This document shows, piece after piece, positions 23,755 through 36,300 of a stretch of DNA of 64,000 nt; within the stretch, counting starts at the first letter, position 1, and each line of letters starts with the position of its first letter. The notes below the pieces were generated by a model. That model did not search any database and had not been told where the DNA came from. It worked only from the letters and a program-made list of their open reading frames with translations. The position numbers and the translations under genes were made by a program. Source of the DNA: Neoechinorhynchus agilis (taxonomy: Eukaryota > Acanthocephala); the NCBI GenBank assembly GCA_051530055.1, contig CM121341.1, positions 18,972,001 through 19,036,000 on the forward strand. Reading direction: 5' to 3'.

Positions 23755-23850
23755 ACGGACTATCCAACCCAGCCGGATATTCTCAAACGAACGGACATCC
23801 CCAGATCGGATATTCTCGCCAGAACGGACTTTCCCCGACCCCAGCAAATC
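23755..23850. repeat. Short degenerate tandem repeat (GGATATTC / GAACGGAC words)
   Basis: Alternating GAACGGAC and GGATATTC-like words recur about every 30-35 bp. The same words occur inside each unit of the adjacent 250-bp array and, in reverse complement, at about 13650-13735. Confidence 0.5.
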
Positions 23851-23936
23851 TGCATTCCATAGTTTCAAACAATATTGTTTTCGCTAAAATAAGGATTACC
23901 CTATCTTCAATAAAAACAATGCAACAAGGGGGATCC

Positions 23937-24615
23937 AAAGGTACATGGATCCAATTCTTGCTATCTAGCAAACAAAATAGACGTGTTATTATTATGTTCG
24001 TCGCATGATAATTGGCTGACTTGACAGATACCATCAGTTTCATAAAAGGTTCTCGCTTTACATAATAGAAAACAAATCATCCCTCCGACCAGATATTACC
24101 ACCCGAACGGGCATCCCTCGATTCGATATTCCCATCCTAACGGATACGTTTTTTGAACAATGTGAGCTCGAATGCTTATGAGGACCCAAAGGTACACGGG
24201 TACAATTCTTGTTATCTAGCAAACAAAATAGACGTGTTATTATTATGTTCGTCGCATGATAATTGGCTAACTTGACAGATACCACCAGTTTCATAAAAGG
24301 TTCTAGCTTTACATAATCGAAAACAAATCATCCCTCCGATCAGATATTACCACCCGAACGCGCATCCCTCGATGGGATATTCCCATTCTAACGGATACTT
24401 TTTTGAACAATGTGAACTCGGATGCTTATGAGGACCCAAAGGTACATGGGTTCAATTCTTGTTATTTAGCAAACAAAATAGACGTGTTATTATTATGTTC
24501 GTCGCATGATAATTGGCTGACTTGACAGATACCATCAGTTTCATAAAAGGTTCTCGCTTTACATAATAGAAAACAAATCATCCCTGCGACCAGATATTAC
24601 CACCCGAACGGGCAT
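23937..24615. repeat. Tandem repeat, about 250-bp unit, 2.7 copies
   Basis: The landmark AAAGGTACA occurs at 23937, 24188 and 24438, giving periods of 251 and 250 bp. The units are highly similar, sharing AGACGTGTTATTATTATG and the DNA around CATGATAATTGGCT. The array ends within a GAACGGGCAT word at about 24615. No coding potential is shared among units. Confidence 0.9.
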
Positions 24616-24889
24616 AACAAATCGCGAATGAATACAGTACATTCAAAGAGTTCTCTAGATTGTTTTACAAAGTATAGCAAACAAAAAATCGTAAACGTGA
24701 CATCAGTCGTGAGTAAAGAAATAAATTTTTCTTTCAAAATTAGGCTCGATTACTTGGAAGATAACATTGGAAAGCAAAACTTTTTAAATTGAAGCGGATT
24801 TCTGAGATTGTCGCTAAGCAACGAGTACTCCTTAAAATAAAAAATGTATCATATAGATTTGAAGGAACTAAAAATTAAGTTGATAACTA
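24616..24889. other. 5' flank of the CAP gene
   Basis: AT-rich sequence between the tandem repeat and the CAP start codon. No feature recognised. Confidence 0.4.
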
Positions 24890-25643
24890 ATGTGTTGTTG
24901 GGCGTTCATTGTACTTTTCGTAGGGCAACAGATCGCTGTTACACTTGGCGACGATATCAATCCTTCAATCCAGTCGTATTTCAGCAACAATCTTGTTCAG
25001 TGCATGAATAACCATCGTAGCCATCATGGCTCACCACCACTTTCTCTGAGTCCGCAATTAAATGAGAAAGCCAAGGAGCGTGTTAAAAAGATGATGCACG
25101 ACCAATATTTGATGATCGACAAGGGGGAAACTATGTTTTATTTTAAATCTACGTCAAATATCCGTAATGAAGCGGATAACAGTTTTGCGCAGTGGGCCAT
25201 CGGATTGTGTAGAATAATCGATGCATCTAAGACTTTGTTGTGCTCGTGGAAGCATCGTTTGTTGTAAAATGTGGTATTGTCAAATATTGGATTACGACTT
25301 TTTGGAAGGTCGATACTTGCCAAATACAACGAGCTTCACACAAATGGTTTGGAAATCTTCTACATCTGTAGGTTTCGGAGTTGGCGTTTACGAAAACCGG
25401 GTTGACCGAACGAAGTTAGACTACTATTTTCTTAGAATATTCTCTCCGGCAGGGAACGCTCCGAGGACGATCGGTTATGAAAACCCGTACATCCAAAATG
25501 TCCTTATTACCAAATTTGATTATAAAAGCTATTGTGATGCATATAAAAAAACAACAAAAAGTATGGCAAATAAAACATCAGAAAGCTTAGTTCAGATCGA
25601 GTTGAATATTAGGAAGCATCATTACGGCGAGAGAAGGAATTAG
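24890..25643 (+). CDS. Secreted CAP/SCP-superfamily protein
   Basis: Exons 24890-25206 and 25253-25643 with a clean 46-nt intron; 235 aa. A signal peptide is evident (MCCWAFIVLFVGQQIAVTLG). The CAP fold follows: NNHRSHHGSPPLSLSPQL (the NxxRxxHxxPPLxxSxxL helix), FAQWAIGF, KMWYCQILDYDF (WYxEIxxYDF equivalent) and SFTQMVWKSSTSVGFGVG (CAP1). The usual histidine of the GHFTQ motif is serine here (TSFTQ), so the metal-binding cavity is probably incomplete. The cysteine-poor C-terminus resembles GAPR-1-type rather than multi-cysteine venom-allergen proteins. The family includes secreted nematode immunomodulators; the role here is unknown. Confidence 0.85.
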
Positions 25644-25960
25644 TACCATGGAACCAAGTTGACGGTCGGAGTAATGTTTATGTTGATTTATTTTATCACT
25701 TTAAAAAATGTTTTTGATTTGTACTTGCAAGTGTTTCAATCTGTATTAGCATTTTACTGCTGATTCAATACTTTTATAATATAAAATTACTTTAAATAAA
25801 TGGCCCGGTAGATATCTTATTTGAGGACTAGTTGAATAAACGGCGATTAAAATCCGTCAAATAGAAATAATCCAATGTTTACAAATTTAAAAAATTCTTC
25901 TTAAATCTTCTTCATTGATTGTTACAATCGAGTACAAAATTTAATAAATTTCTTTTTTTT
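25644..25960. other. 3' flank of the CAP gene
   Basis: AT-rich, no gene. It probably holds the CAP polyadenylation site. Confidence 0.4.
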
Positions 25961-26712
25961 ATTATTTTCTTGAGGTACTTTTTGAAAACTTCATTTGCGA
26001 CAAGATCTGCGAAGAAGATGGCTCGAGTCGGAATCATGAACGATGTTGAGCTTAATTCTTTTATTCCGCATTATGATGATTTTCTAGGTAGATCGCAGCG
26101 AATCCTTAATCACTTGAAAGAAGTCTTAGATAACAACGTTACTTTACGGGTGAGCATTGCATCGATCGAAGCTATTCGGGTGTCTTTGCTTTCATTTTTG
26201 GAAGAATTCAATTTTTTATTTTGTAAGATTCCATAATTTCCTGTTTTCTTTTGGTAGTTTTGCCACAACGGATTTAAATTCACTAGTTTATTTCCGATAT
26301 TTCACGTCGGATAATTTCGACACTATCAAGGTTTGTCATCTAAAACACGAACATTAGCGTTATTCTACGGACTGGTTATTTCGGATTATTATTTTCTTGA
26401 AGTACTTTTTTGAAAACTTCATTTCTTGTAAATTCTCACTGATCATTTAGTACCTTTCGTTGTTACCGAGTATCTCTTATTTGTATTTTGACATTGTTTG
26501 GATTTCTAGAACGTCACAGTGTGAGCTAATGTTGTCCACGAGAGAAGATTGACGGTTGTAAATCAATTGCTAGATTTTCAAGTGTTTGCCCTTGCGACTT
26601 ATTAATAGTAATTGCCAATTCTGGAATAATAGGAAACTGCCGCCGCTTTAAAGTAAATGGTAAAATGGTGTCACTTTGTTTGAAGAGTTATACGAGGTAT
26701 CAAAACTTCTGA
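25961..26712 (+). pseudogene. Inverted partial copy of the MRRF 5' exon plus its Helitron-bearing intron
   Basis: 25997-26712 is a near-identical inverted copy of 55436-56145. Read on the plus strand it starts inside exon 1 of the recycling-factor gene (missing roughly the first eight codons), keeps ARVGIMNDVELNSFIPHYDD and the donor at 26223, and then enters the intron. There it meets the Helitron 3' terminus (CTAG at 26283-26286, minus orientation) and the Helitron helicase tail. The left edge 25961-25996 is a second copy of the internal piece 26388-26424 (TTATTTTCTTGA.GTACTTTT), so the left breakpoint is chimeric. No downstream RRF exon is present, so this is a dead fragment. Confidence 0.85.
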
Positions 26713-26714
26713 AG

Positions 26715-27197
26715 ATATTTCCGTATTTTCCCCCCTTCCGCTGCACTGGCGGCACCACCGGCGATTTCGAGGGAGTAGGGGATGTTGCTTACGGCGAGCG
26801 TCTCCACACACGTGGCGTCCCAGAGAAGGCATTTGCCATCCCGCCACGGAAATACCGAAATTCCGTCAGGTCGGCGACCGTCTAGTCGACAAAGATGGGC
26901 GGGTTCCGGGATGTTCGGGAAGTTCGCCGTTCTCAACGCCCGAGAAATTGCATTATTGATTTCAGAATGGCGTGAGAACTTTCCTGCTGACCTTCTGCAG
27001 ACGAGAACGTGTCGCCCGAAAGCATCAACCAAAGACCCACATCGACAGCGATGGGGCGTGCATATCGGGAGACCAAGTCTTAAAGATACTGCGATCCTCG
27101 TTACCTCGTCAGTAAGAAGAGTTCCCACTGATGCCAGGGGAACAGCCTCCGACCACGCCCCAGATTCTCGTGTTGAAACTGCCAACAGTCGTCTTCA
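26715..27197 (-). mobile_element. Non-LTR retrotransposon fragment, copy 3
   Basis: Minus-strand ORF with RESGAWSEAVPLASVGTLLT, CGSLVDAFGRHVLVCRRS, RPDGISVFPW and KCLLWDATCVETLAVS: the same C-terminal module as at 2682-3520 and 3701-4977, most like the latter. It abuts the end of the inverted MRRF copy at 26712, so the duplication breakpoint lies at or in this element. Confidence 0.75.
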
Positions 27198-27637
27198 TTG
27201 AACACACAAAAAGAAAATCTTCATGAGACAATAATGTTCGCTGCCAGAATTTTCAGTACGATCGAGTACAGCTTACAATGGGTACATTCCGGTATTCGAT
27301 TTGTTCCGAATTTTTATGTAGGAAATCAGTGTAAACCTGTAGCTACTGGGCATTTTTCGTTTATCATAAACTTATTATACGTGCAATTTCTATTTTATCG
27401 GCAGTTCAGTGAACCATCGTAGTGGGAAGGACCTACGCATTTGAGATTTCGGCACGCAGTATTTCGTGATCCGCTGAACTTGAAATCTTTGTACTTTTAG
27501 ACTATTATACATTCATTCAACTTAGCATTTCCGCGATCATGGTTTAAATTACTTATCTTGTATTCGCTAAAACAAACAGAAACAACGATGACTTTGTTGT
27601 ATCTAATACAAATGCAATTCACTATGGTTACCAGATT
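27198..27637. other. Intergenic DNA between LINE fragment and LRR gene
   Basis: A short plus-strand frame at 27198-27422 gives no recognisable protein. Otherwise AT-rich. Confidence 0.35.
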
Positions 27638-29037
27638 TTAAATTGCCACTTTTAATTTAGGGATCATCTTAATCAACTCAGATTTCAACGTATGATCGAA
27701 GCCATTGTCTCGAATATCGAGAAATTCAAAGTCATCTTTATCCTGAAATATTTTGAGTTCGATGCTTGGAATCGATACTTTTCGTATACCCAAATAGACC
27801 ATTTTACGATTCTCCTCAAAAAGATTTATGTCAAGTGTTCCCAGAGGATTGAAGGAAAGATCCAGATGAGTCATCCTGATAAGTGTGTTAAACAGAGGAG
27901 GACTAAGATTTCGCAAATGATTTTTCGCAAGTTTCATCGCTACCAGGTTTGAAAGATAAGCAAATGCATTTGAATGTATGGTTAAAATGGAACATCCGCA
28001 AAGATCTATATAGCTTAATGCTTGCCAGTTCTTAAAGTCATCTTCCCCAATGGAAGTGATTCCAGGGTTTGAACTTAGATGTAAATTTTTTATATAAAAT
28101 CTGGTAAAGCGATTACCTCGAGGAATATGATTGAAATGCGCATTAGTGAAACCAATAGAGTCAGCCCACTCGATTTTATCGACGATGCTAAAGTTCATTT
28201 CGTCTGATCCACATCCATTTTCCACTAAAGTAACGAGGGAAGGAATCCTTGCAAGTTCCTGAAAGGTATATTCCAAGTTCTTCACGCAATCCAATTTTAC
28301 AGATTCAAGCACTGGAGCGTATCTTGGTTCACTTATTGATAAAAGCAAGAGTGGATTTCCAAACATAATAAGATCGGTGAGATGAATAAATCGCGACTTA
28401 TGGTCGATTGTAAACTTTTCGATCATATTCTCGGTTACGTTCAAAAACTGGACTTTAGGAAACAGTGCGATTGTGTCGAAATCTTTGAATTTGTTGTGAC
28501 TCAAATCTAGTATCTCCACATTTCTAATATTATAAATTGTTTGGTTTGAGAATCTCGAAATCAGATTATGACTGAAGTCAGCATCCTTAAGATCTAGAAT
28601 TAGTTGGTTAGTTTGTATCGTTATCGCTTTGCAGTATCGAAGGGCGAACTTCGTGGTCGAAGGAATTCGATTCACCGAGGTAAACACTTCGTTTGGATTA
28701 GCACCGTGTAATCGAAGAATTCTCATTCTTTTATAGTGCAGATGAACTAAGAACCATCGAATTCGATAATCACTTCCTCGAGACGCATTTTAGAATACTG
28801 CTCGAAATCTTCTGGTATTGCGATCAAGGGCGTATTTTGTAAATTAATTTTCGATGCATCGCTGGCCAATCCTTCAAGTATGCTTCGAACCCACCCCTTG
28901 GCTCTGGAAATCGGATGAACAGAACCACAATCAATTTTCACTTCACCGTTGATTTTGGAGTAAGTACAATCAGCATTGATTAAGCGAAGAATTGAGAGTA
29001 AAACAAGTGTGGAGGAGGGGTCCATGTTACGAGTCAA
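27638..29037 (-). CDS. Leucine-rich-repeat protein, secreted, with an unresolved frame break
   Basis: Minus strand. 29037-28747 opens with MTRNMDPSSTLVLLSILRL, an apparent signal peptide (either of the first two Met could start), followed by a cysteine-containing N-cap (ADCTYSKINGEVKIDCGS). 28726-27638 carries at least ten LRRs, for example VEILDLSHNKFKDF, LHLSSNPGITSIGEDDF and MTHLDLSFNPLGTLD. There is no transmembrane helix before the stop. The two blocks are in different frames across about 28727-28750, and I found no in-phase GT..AG intron of normal size. This is therefore either a true frameshift, a sequencing error, or a non-standard splice. Family role: extracellular protein-protein recognition; partner unknown. 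Confidence 0.65.
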
Positions 29038-30334
29038 GTAAATGAATGTGTGTGGACTTTTAACGTATATTGTCGTTCTTCATAGTAGTGGCGTTATGTA
29101 TTATGATTCATCCAACTTTTAAGACAAAAAACACTAGTATCTTAAAATTGTTAGACAAAAGCACGAGGTAGTCACAATATGAGAATTTCTTAGACGTTAT
29201 ACGAACTAATGAGTTGATATCAGACCTCTATGAGTGAAGTTAATATTGGGACATAAAGCACTTTGGGTTCATCTTCTTATACGCTCAATGCAATACCATG
29301 TTCGGTTTCGAATGCTATAGCTACTTTATATCGCTTTGAATCGTTGAGACCGCTTTATATCATAACAAAATTGAACGATATGTGCATTCGTCATTTGAAG
29401 GGTCATGCCTAGTTCAAAAATACTGTTGTTTTTGTCTCGATTTTGACTCCATGCTCATATTTTTCATCTTGCCGAAGGACTAATAACCATAGTAAATAGT
29501 GCAACTAATATCATTTTACTTAAACATATACATAGCAGCATTTCTTCAATCTTCTCCATTTGACTATACGGTTTCTTTGTCGGCAATGAAAGCTCTTAAC
29601 AGAAAATACTTACAAGACCTTCGATGCCTAAAAACTGGCACTAAAACTCCGGTCCATTAAAGTCTTATGCACTCACCAATGGCGTAACGAATTTGACAAC
29701 CAAAAATAGATCTATCTTTTGAATCCAAAAGTCCTTTATAAACGTAGAAAAGGGGGATTTTAGAAGCGCCGAAATTAGGCGATTATGAGAGGAAACTGCA
29801 AACTTTAATCGGGAGAAGATCGTGTGAAAGAGAATTGGATGAATGATAGCTCTAGAAATCATCCAGAAAAGTAGAATACAATGTCCGAACTGCGAAATTC
29901 GATGATTATTGAAACTAGGACTAAAGCGACCTAGGCACCAAACCTCAAAGTTATTTTTAGTCAAATTCCGCATTGAAAACTTCACGATTCGCTAGTGGAC
30001 CGTCAATGAGCTAGAAACAGCCGTTTAATCCATCGGATCAGCTTTACGGTGGGCGAAGAGAAGGTTGGGTATTTTAGGCCGTATTAGAAATGTGTTCAAA
30101 GTACATGAATTCTATTATAGTTACACTTCATAACGTTGAAGATTGGGGTTTAATTATCGTCGAACACTTTTCTGTCCTTTTGTTTTTAAGAGTTTGTAGC
30201 CTTGAGAACATTTCCCTATGGAACGAACGTCAGCTAATCGTACAATTGCGGCGGATAATCTTCAATGAAAGTTTTCCGTGTATTTCGCTCCCTCGAACGA
30301 CCTTACGGATGAATGGACTACAATAAGATTTAAG
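29038..30334. other. Intergenic DNA between LRR and ATR genes
   Basis: Divergent promoter region about 1.3 kb long. A minus-strand frame at 29985-29665 lacks any family resemblance and is probably chance. No repeats recognised. Confidence 0.4.
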
Positions 30335-33300
30335 ATGGAAGCGGACCATATTTTTGCCGATGATATTTGTGATGATCGATCCGCCGGTCTTCGTGACGTA
30401 AGCGCCTTAACTGCAGTGAGGCTTCAACAAATGCGATCCGAGATTGCTGCGAAATTGATAACAATGCGAAGTGATTCACGCGATATTCAAATAACGCTCA
30501 GTGATCTTAGGAAGTTCTCAGAATCGGCAAAAGTATTATTTGTGGATCGCCAAAATGTGGATGATAGACTCGTTGTTCAGCATCCGACAAGTGGTCCTAA
30601 TGAACAAACTCTATCATTGTTTCTTCTTCAATGGATATTCGAAATGGTTAACCATGAACTACTTGCAGAATTCGTGGAACTTCTTTCAAATCAAATATCG
30701 ATTCTTCACTCGTACGACGCCGTAATGTTTACGCGGTTGATCGATCAAATGATAGATCTAATGAAGGTCTGTCTCACTAAAATCAGTGGTTCTCTCAAAA
30801 AACCGAAAATTCGATTGAGATTTTCCAATTTGATCAGTTTCAGCTGGGCTGTGGTTTCGTTGTCAAGAGCAGAAACATCGAAATCGATTCATCGCATCGT
30901 GCCAAGCTATTACTGCTTCTCGTAACCTCGACAATTATGAGACGACATAGTCTTTTTTATTTTTTTGCTTCAAGACGTTCAAAACAGGATTTGATAATTC
31001 TTATTTGCATTGCGATCACTTTAGATCACGCGTTCTTGAAAGAGAATTGATTCTATATTATTTGACGTTATAGGAGCTCCATGAAATGCTAATATCACTT
31101 CTGTTATATTAAGATGTAGTCCACATTTTATAGGTCTACTCCACTCAGTATTCGAGCTTGAAATAGTAGAAAACTTGAAACTGACGAAATATTGAGAATA
31201 ATAAATCAATATATATATTTTTCTTATCACCGAAAATACATATCGAAATACTTAGTGGGTGTCTCAATTTTTAGCGTTCGCTATTTACTCGAAATAGGGG
31301 ACGGATCGAATAAATTTTATATCAGGTTTCTCTATGTTTCGAGAACACTTGAACTAGGAGAATTCCAAGACCAAATTGTTCATGATATCATCGACTCTTC
31401 ATGTGGCACAATATCGCGATTGATGAACATAACCAACGAAATTGACGATCTTTTAATCTCGGAAGCGATTGAAAACTTGCTCGAAACAAAAGGTACATAT
31501 TGCACTCATAACATTGTTCAATTCGTGAAAAAGTGTTCCATGGAGTTCAGTTGCGTGTCTGCGGAAGCCCTAGAACGTTCATATAACATGCAAAATCTTG
31601 GTGTTGCATGCGCAATAGTGGAAGCAAATGTCGAGCTCTATCAGGAACATTTGTCTGTGCTTTCAAACGACACGAGGTCGTGCCTCAGAGATGTGGAAAG
31701 CTATTTTCATGAAGTTTTCTTATCCTAGTTTGTATGTTGAAATGTTCGCTGGAACATTCCAAAAATTCATCACGAAAATAGCTCGATAATATTACACGAT
31801 CTTACAAGTTCTCATGTACTTAAGGTGGCACTGCTCCTGGAACACGGCTCTAAAATATCACATAAACCGGGACACGTATTTCTTAACCAACTCCTACGAG
31901 CTTCGATAACCTCAGTTGAAAAATGTAAGTTTTTAACTGATGTGATATTCAGCTCGGCAAGCAATGCAAACGATAGTGTATACGAACCAAAATTTCGGTG
32001 CCGGGAGGGAACTTGCGAGGCACATGTTGAAATAAAAGAAGTACAAGCAATGATAGAGCATAACATTTCTTCAAACGATTTTCATTGGAAAGCTCTGCTT
32101 CTCTCGTCATCTGTTTGTACTGACAAGTTTGTCATTAATGAAAGAACCATGATTAGCGTTATCGATTTGTTGTTGGATAAAGTAACCATACTCGACCCAA
32201 TGGAGACATGGCTTGTTTTGACTCTTCCGACTAGTCATAGGGCATCCGAATGTTGGAAAGCCGTAACTAAGAAAACGGCAATCACTCTGTGCATGTTCCT
32301 TTTTTACAAGCACAGTTGGCCAATTGAACAGTCTGACGTTAGTGAGCTGTGCTATTCAAAGTTACCCGGAATCGCAAGGGCAATCATATGCCTTTCATCT
32401 ACCGGATGCCGTTTCGCTCTACCAACAGAACATGCCGACATTGAACTCAATCTTTCCCTTAACAATTTGACTGATATTTATACTGGATTTTGCCAAGCCT
32501 TCCGCTGTACGATCTGTGATGCCGATCCGCAAACAAATTTTACCTCTGCAAAGTTCGAGGAAATTATAGAACTAGCTCAACATTCTGATTTTGATGACAA
32601 ATTGGCTCATGCCATTAGTCGGCACTTTGCATCGATTCCAGAAAGTCAACTTCGAATGAACTTGTGGATGCAGGCAAGTGTTAGCGTCAATGCTAAACTT
32701 GAATCCACTGACTTTGTTGGCAATCTCTTATGTCTCTCACGAAATCCTGATCCGTTTCACGAAGAAGTTTCGTGTCTTGTTGCTATGCGGACTATATTCG
32801 ACACTTGTCCGAACGAAACACTACGCACCATAATATCACAATGCGGTGATACCATTGCACTTCTGATTGGCAAAAGCTACCCTACGATTGATTCTCTGTC
32901 GGAAGTTATAGGTGATCGGGCCGTATCGGTTATCAAGCAAAATGATTATCTAATAATAGCACACGCATTTGCAATGCAACGTATAACTGCAGCAACACTT
33001 CTTAAGAACGAAGAACACGTCGCCAAATTTGTCGTGAAGTACTTTCCGAAGTTGATTTTGTTGCTGACATCCGGCTGCTACGACTGTGAACAATGGCCGA
33101 ACATATTGAATAAGGTTTCGACCTGTGCGAGTGTTCCACTTGGACAGCTCGTGCTTGCTTGCCGACAAGAATTGGCGAAGGAATTGGCCTGTGGACTTGG
33201 CTACTGTGATAACGATCTTGTTCTTAAAGCAATCGAGCTAGTGTCTCGCCACATTCAAGATGATTCGACCGGAAACATTATAATTGACCGCATGGCAGGC

Positions 33301-36300
33301 GTTCTGTTACACATAGAACGTGGTTTTTGTTCAATCGCCCAAAACAAGAATCAGCCAATGTCTGACCTCCCGATTTTACGAAGACCAAAAACGTCGCCAG
33401 TAAGCGAATGCTGGTACAGCATCCACCACGAATGTGCTCTCCTGCGGTCACTGAGGCTCTTGATTAAATTGACTGGATTTCGTGGTAACCATGATGCAGA
33501 ACGATATCTTAGTGCATTGCGAACAGCGATTGTGCAAATATCGAGAATGCCAACAATCAATCACTGTAGACCGGCACTTGTGAATATCTTAAAGGATTAC
33601 AGAAAAAACATTAGTCATGTTGCTTTCATTTCGACACCCGTTCTATTGTCATTTATAGCTTGCGTGGCCGAGATTAATGCTGTAGATGAGATTTGGCCAG
33701 TCAGAGGTCAAATAGGTAATGAAATGTTTCGCATCGCGTAGTGAGATACATGAAATATTTAAAGGAGGAATGCAGATACTGCTACCTTGGTCAATTGATT
33801 CAAGTTCTCGGTCCGGTGATATATTCCGAAGGACTCAAAGTACGCCAGTTCATTCGGGGCACACAATTAGTCTCGAATCGCCGATACAAAGATCGAATAC
33901 AACTCCTTCACAGGAAACTATTCTGACCGAAGTGGGCATTAAGTGTATTATTGACCGCATAGCCAACGGAGACGATCATATACTGCAGATCTATTTATTG
34001 AAGAAACTCGATTTTGTTCTCGAGAATATAGATCTTTGTGATTTCGATGACCTTGGAAACCAAATGGTCAAGTGTTTACTCGGCGCACTTGGGCGCTATT
34101 CGTCGGATGAGGATTCCATATCGGAAGCAGGACATCCAATTGATCGGGAGATTTCACCTTTCTCTTGTACAAGAATCAAACTCTTGATCGGAAAGTGCTT
34201 ATCGAAAATCCCATATGAAATTACGCTTTCGAGTTTGTGTTCGCCCGCCACTACGCTGTCGGAAACAACAAATCGTCCTTCAATTTTTCCTGTTTCCTCG
34301 GATCTCAGCTTAGACGATTCATGGTTGGCTGGTATCTTTGGTAGGCTAAGCATCAGTTACATGAGCCACGATACAGAAATCGACGCTAAACATTGCGCCG
34401 CTTATGCCATTCAGGAATTGTTTGAAATCTTGTCTAGTCATAAAAGAGAAGCCGTTGCAACGATATTGAATCGGTTCGATCCCAGGAGTAAAGATATTGT
34501 TGATAGCTGTGTTGCAAGCGAAGAGGGAAGATTAATAATCTGCGACGAAGTCAAAATCGGTCTCGCAGACGACATTCACCATGAAAATTGGATATGTGGC
34601 ACTGCCTTAAAGTTGATTGCTTATGTCATTAAATCGCACCCTGAAGCTCGTGAAACTTTGCGAATCCTTGAATCATTGGTGTTTATCATTACAAAAGATT
34701 CTCGTCTTAGTAGATGGTTAATTCCTGGACTATTGAGTGTTATAGATGTTGAAGATGCGAAACTCGTTGCGAGGAGATTTAACGACGAAATGGCAAACGA
34801 TTCAAATATATCAAGAGTCTCCAACGCCATCATCGAAACTATTTGTTTTAGCTGCGTATCGATAAGACAACATCAAATGGCCAACCAGAATGTCAGTATG
34901 AACAAGGCTTTAATGATCAGATGCAGTTTGTCGGCGTTTATGTGTGAAATCGATAAGCAGTGTTTAATCGGCTTACTCATTAAGACTGACGCATATACTG
35001 ACGCTCTTCTCGAGCTTGAACTCTATGTAAACGATTCAAGCTTGCATGATAGAGATTGGAGCCTAGAGACATTACAGGAGGTGTATTGGCAACTGGGAGA
35101 TCAAGAGAATGTTACTGGAGTTCTTAGCCACTATCGCCATTCTAACAATCACCTTCCTTCACTGCGCTTAATCGCACTGGCTCACGAAGCTGAAGGCGAG
35201 AATGTGGATGCCGTAGCGTGCTATGAATCCATTTTATCGGACCAAAATCAATCGGCTTATCGTCTACAACTTTGTCGAAGATATTTACGCTCATTGATAG
35301 CAGTTGGTCAACTTTACACAGCAGCTTCTTTGGCTGATCGAGAAGATGATTATTCAATGACCGCGTTTCAAATGGAAACGGCTTGGAGATTAGGCGATTG
35401 GCAGCGTCTACACCATATTTGCAAAGAGATAGACAATGAACCCTGCTCGGCTACTTATCTCTTAGCAGACCCTTTTGAATTGAACGTAGGAAGAGTTTTA
35501 AATGCTTATCTCAATAATCAACATGATCTTGGACGACTAATGGATAAAACAATAGTGAATCAGACTGAACTCCTAGCGGAATATTTATCCAGTGTCAACG
35601 CTGGTCTCAATATGCGATCTCGAAAATGTCTCATAAAACTTCAGCTGACTAATGAGATGAGCGTAGGCATGCAAAGTAAGACGCCATTTTTCGCTAATAT
35701 ATCTAAATTGACCGAGTTACCCGATATCGACACAATCAATTTGTGGGCATCCGTATGTAAGGCGGTTTGTGGCGCCGTCTGTGGGAATTGTATTCCCCCG
35801 GCCTACTTAGCCGATCTATTAATTAACCAATCACGAGCATGCCGTATTATTCTTTCAAATCAAGGTGCTCACGTTTCACGGGTGAATGATTGGTTGAGTT
35901 CATCAATGAAGAGTTCGTTAAGTGCGACAGCTGCGCGCAATCAGAATGATCCTTCGAGGTTATGTCGAATATTACTTGAGCAAGCTCATTGGTTTAACTT
36001 CGGTTCATCGCATTCTCACGCAGAAGCGATTTCAGAACTTGATCGAGCCCAGTTACTCGCTAAAGAGCAAGGAGATACCAAACTTCTCGCCGTGATTAGT
36101 ATTTTGTCGTCAAGATGGCGGACTGATTCAGCGTCTGCGGATTGCACAACGCTTCTTCAGTCCTACAGGAACGCTTGTAAAGCAAGCGAAGAATGGGCTG
36201 TATTGAAGGCAGAAGCTAATTTTAGTCTTGCTCACTTCCTAGATTACATCATTGGTACTGACCAAGATAAAAACGAACTGATCGTAGAAATGTGTCATGC

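Noticed and set aside
29665-29985. Minus-strand 107-codon gene upstream of ATR
   Set aside because: No recognisable motif, and the composition is typical of chance frames in AT-rich DNA.
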